A stretch of 7,703 nt of DNA, taken from contig JAICXU010000126.1 of assembly GCA_025934595.1 (NCBI GenBank), positions 1 through 7,703 on the forward strand, read 5' to 3'. Every line of letters begins with the position of its first letter. Position 1 is the first letter of the stretch. The position numbers and the translations under genes are program-made. The DNA is from Polyangiaceae bacterium. GTDB lineage: Bacteria > Myxococcota_A > Polyangia > Polyangiales > Polyangiaceae. The notes below the pieces were generated by a model. It saw only the letters and a program-made list of their open reading frames with translations, was not told the origin of the DNA and did no database searches. Of this stretch, positions 6,579 through 7,703 are shown piece after piece.

Positions 6579-6598
6579 TCGCGATCGCGAGATCGCGA
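6579..6598. repeat. Perfect palindrome TCGCGATCGCGA with overlapping tandem GATCGCGA
   Basis: Bases 6579-6590 read the same on both strands, and bases 6583-6590 (GATCGCGA) are repeated directly at 6591-6598. The combination is the sort of symmetric, duplicated site a dimeric regulator could bind. It lies 50 bases upstream of the ferredoxin start and 125 bases upstream of the kinase-like start. GCGATCGC-type words are common in this GC-rich window, so chance is a real alternative. Confidence 0.45.
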
Positions 6599-6643
6599 GT
6601 GGACCGCCCTGGATCGGGCCGGATCCGAAGACGCCGCGTCCAC

Positions 6644-6658
6644 GCGCGAAAATCGCGC
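6644..6658. repeat. Inverted repeat GCGCGA-AAA-TCGCGC
   Basis: Six-base arms surround a three-base AAA centre, 64 bases before the kinase-like ATG. It is operator-like in shape, and RNA from it would form only a small hairpin with a three-base loop and no U-tract, so it is not a terminator. Confidence 0.4.
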
Positions 6659-6722
6659 CGAAAAGCTGCTTTTCAGGTGAGCCGAAGACGGTTCGCCCGT
6701 TGCATTGAAACCGAGCTGCGCC

Positions 6723-7703
6723 ATGCCGCGAGAATCGCCGCTTCCGCCTCGACCCGAAGCATTGTCACTCGGCCCCGATCGTGCCGTGTACATCGGAGAT
6801 CTCGTCGGCCGAGGATTGTGCTCGGCGGTGTATCGCGGAGTCGTCGAAGGTACGTACCGCATGCGGCGCCCGATCGCCGTGAAGATCTTCGATCCGCTCG
6901 CGAGCGAAGAGCGCGAAGAAATCGTGTCCGGGCTCGCGCGCGCAACGCGTCATGCCGCGTGCGTGCGTCACCCGAACGTCGCATCGCCCGAAGAGTTCTT
7001 GCTCGCGAGCCCGAATCAGCCCGCGGTGCTTGCGGAATGGATCGACGGCGTGTCGCTCGAGCGCTTCGTCGAAGCCTACGCGCAAGCTGGCGAGCGGATG
7101 ACGACGAGCCTCGCGCTCTTCATCGCCCTCGAGATCGCAGAAGGTCTCGCGGGCGCGCGCGACGCGTTCACGGCCGACGGCGTGCGCCTCAACATGGGAC
7201 ATCACAGTCTCTCCGCACGCGAGGTCATGCTCTCGCGACACGGCGAGGTGAAGATCACCGATTTCGGCGTCGCGCTCGCCATGCGGCCGGCTTCGGCGGT
7301 GCTTCGTCTCCGCGCCTTCGCGAAGCGTGTGTCGCCGATGTCTCCCGAGGTCGCACGAGGATCGCGCGGCGATGCAAGGTCCGACGTGTTCTCGCTCGGC
7401 ATGCTGCTTCGCGAAATGCTCATCGGTCCGCGGTTCGCGCTGGGATCGCGCGATGGAGATGTCCTCGAGATGCTTCGTGAAGGTGCGTTTCACTCGTCGC
7501 CGCTCGAGCGGCCATTGCACGAGTCGATCGCGCCAATCCTGCGACGCGCGATCGAAATCGAGCCGCGTCTGCGCTATCCGCACGCGGGTCTCCTCGCGAA
7601 CGAGCTGCGCCGGGCGATCTCGATGATGGGCGTCGGGGACGAGCGCACGTTTTTGCGCCGCGCGATCGAGAATCGTTTCGGTCACCACGGGTTCGACGAC
7701 GAC
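6723..7703 (+). CDS. Ser/Thr protein kinase-like protein, probable pseudokinase (3' end beyond window)
   Basis: The frame from ATG 6723 stays open for 327 residues to the right edge. A kinase fold spans about 22-300. Seen in order are the glycine loop GRGLCSAVY (29-37), the ATP-anchoring K54 in IAVKIF, RHPNV (82-86), the hinge region AEWIDGVSLERFV, DFG at 180-182, SPE at 207-209 in place of APE, the helix-F aspartate D221 in RSDVFSLG, and R282/R284 near the end of the fold. The catalytic loop is abnormal: where HRD is expected it reads GHHSLSAREVMLS (159-171), so the catalytic Asp becomes Ser162 and the metal-binding Asn becomes Glu167. No clear helix-C glutamate precedes RHPN. ATP may bind, but phosphotransfer is doubtful. 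The remaining residues start a linker; any sensor or membrane domain lies outside the window. The start has only a weak GAG seven bases upstream. Confidence 0.88.
   Translation, partial: MPRESPLPPRPEALSLGPDRAVYIGDLVGRGLCSAVYRGVVEGTYRMRRPIAVKIFDPLASEEREEIVSGLARATRHAACVRHPNVASPEEFLLASPNQPAVLAEWIDGVSLERFVEAYAQAGERMTTSLALFIALEIAEGLAGARDAFTADGVRLNMGHHSLSAREVMLSRHGEVKITDFGVALAMRPASAVLRLRAFAKRVSPMSPEVARGSRGDARSDVFSLGMLLREMLIGPRFALGSRDGDVLEMLREGAFHSSPLERPLHESIAPILRRAIEIEPRLRYPHAGLLANELRRAISMMGVGDERTFLRRAIENRFGHHGFDDD

Larger units (their letters stand above)
6530..6722. promoter_or_regulatory. Divergent intergenic region with clustered palindromes
   Basis: This stretch separates the minus-strand ferredoxin gene from the plus-strand kinase-like gene and should hold both promoters. 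I could not identify convincing -35/-10 pairs on either strand. It holds several symmetric elements: a perfect 12-base palindrome at 6579-6590, a tandem GATCGCGA at 6583-6598, CGGATCCG at 6620-6627, and GCGCGA-AAA-TCGCGC at 6644-6658. Some of these are expected by chance in GC-rich DNA. No credible small gene is seen in it. Confidence 0.5.

Noticed and set aside
6530..6862. N-terminal extension of the ferredoxin frame, giving 211 aa
   Set aside because: It would run across the divergent promoter region and into the kinase-like gene and looks like low-complexity sequence. The ferredoxin fold is complete from about residue 8 of the short form.
6497..7480. 327-aa plus-strand open frame rich in Arg
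   Set aside because: It is out of frame with the kinase-like gene, which shows ordered kinase motifs from 6723 on. It has no recognisable domain.
1..7703. Mobile element, CRISPR, tRNA or rRNA
   Set aside because: No transposase-like frame, terminal inverted repeats, spaced direct repeats or RNA gene pattern was seen.

Overview
The window is GC-rich DNA with very tight gene packing and strong third-position GC bias. Several proteins look most like those of Myxococcota (Polyangia-type myxobacteria): a eukaryotic-like Ser/Thr kinase fold, a thioredoxin-like [2Fe-2S] ferredoxin, and a DUF4129/DUF4350/SpoIIM/RDD envelope cluster. The lineage is an inference from gene style and order; there is no rRNA or other decisive marker here.

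Layout. Eight genes lie on the minus strand, from about 6529 down to the left edge. In transcription order they are: a 100-aa [2Fe-2S] ferredoxin (6529-6227); an 81-aa conserved small protein (6230-5985); the branched-chain aminotransferase ilvE (5908-4976); a 213-aa predicted lipoprotein (4994-4353); an RDD membrane protein (4333-3500); a SpoIIM/DUF95 membrane protein (3509-2499); an unnamed multi-pass membrane protein (2502-1717); and a long protein (1717 to beyond base 1) carrying both a DUF4129-like and a DUF4350-like region in one reading frame. Most neighbours overlap by 1-19 bases. The only larger gaps are 76 bases before ilvE and 19 bases before the RDD gene, so one long transcript, or two starting at the ferredoxin and at ilvE, is plausible. 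On the plus strand a Ser/Thr kinase-like gene starts at 6723 and runs off the right edge. A divergent region of about 190 bases (6530-6722) rich in short palindromes separates it from the ferredoxin gene.

How the genes may work together. The RDD, SpoIIM, membrane, DUF4129 and DUF4350 genes match a set that in many bacteria accompanies a MoxR-type AAA ATPase and a DUF58 protein. Those two would be expected just past the left edge. The set is thought to act at the cell envelope, but its role is poorly defined. IlvE makes or degrades Leu, Ile and Val, and its coupling to the envelope set through an overlapping lipoprotein gene is unexplained.

The strongest points for a second look are the kinase-like protein, whose HRD aspartate is replaced by serine and metal-binding asparagine by glutamate (a likely pseudokinase), and the DUF4129-DUF4350 fusion. 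I saw no mobile element, CRISPR array, tRNA or rRNA.
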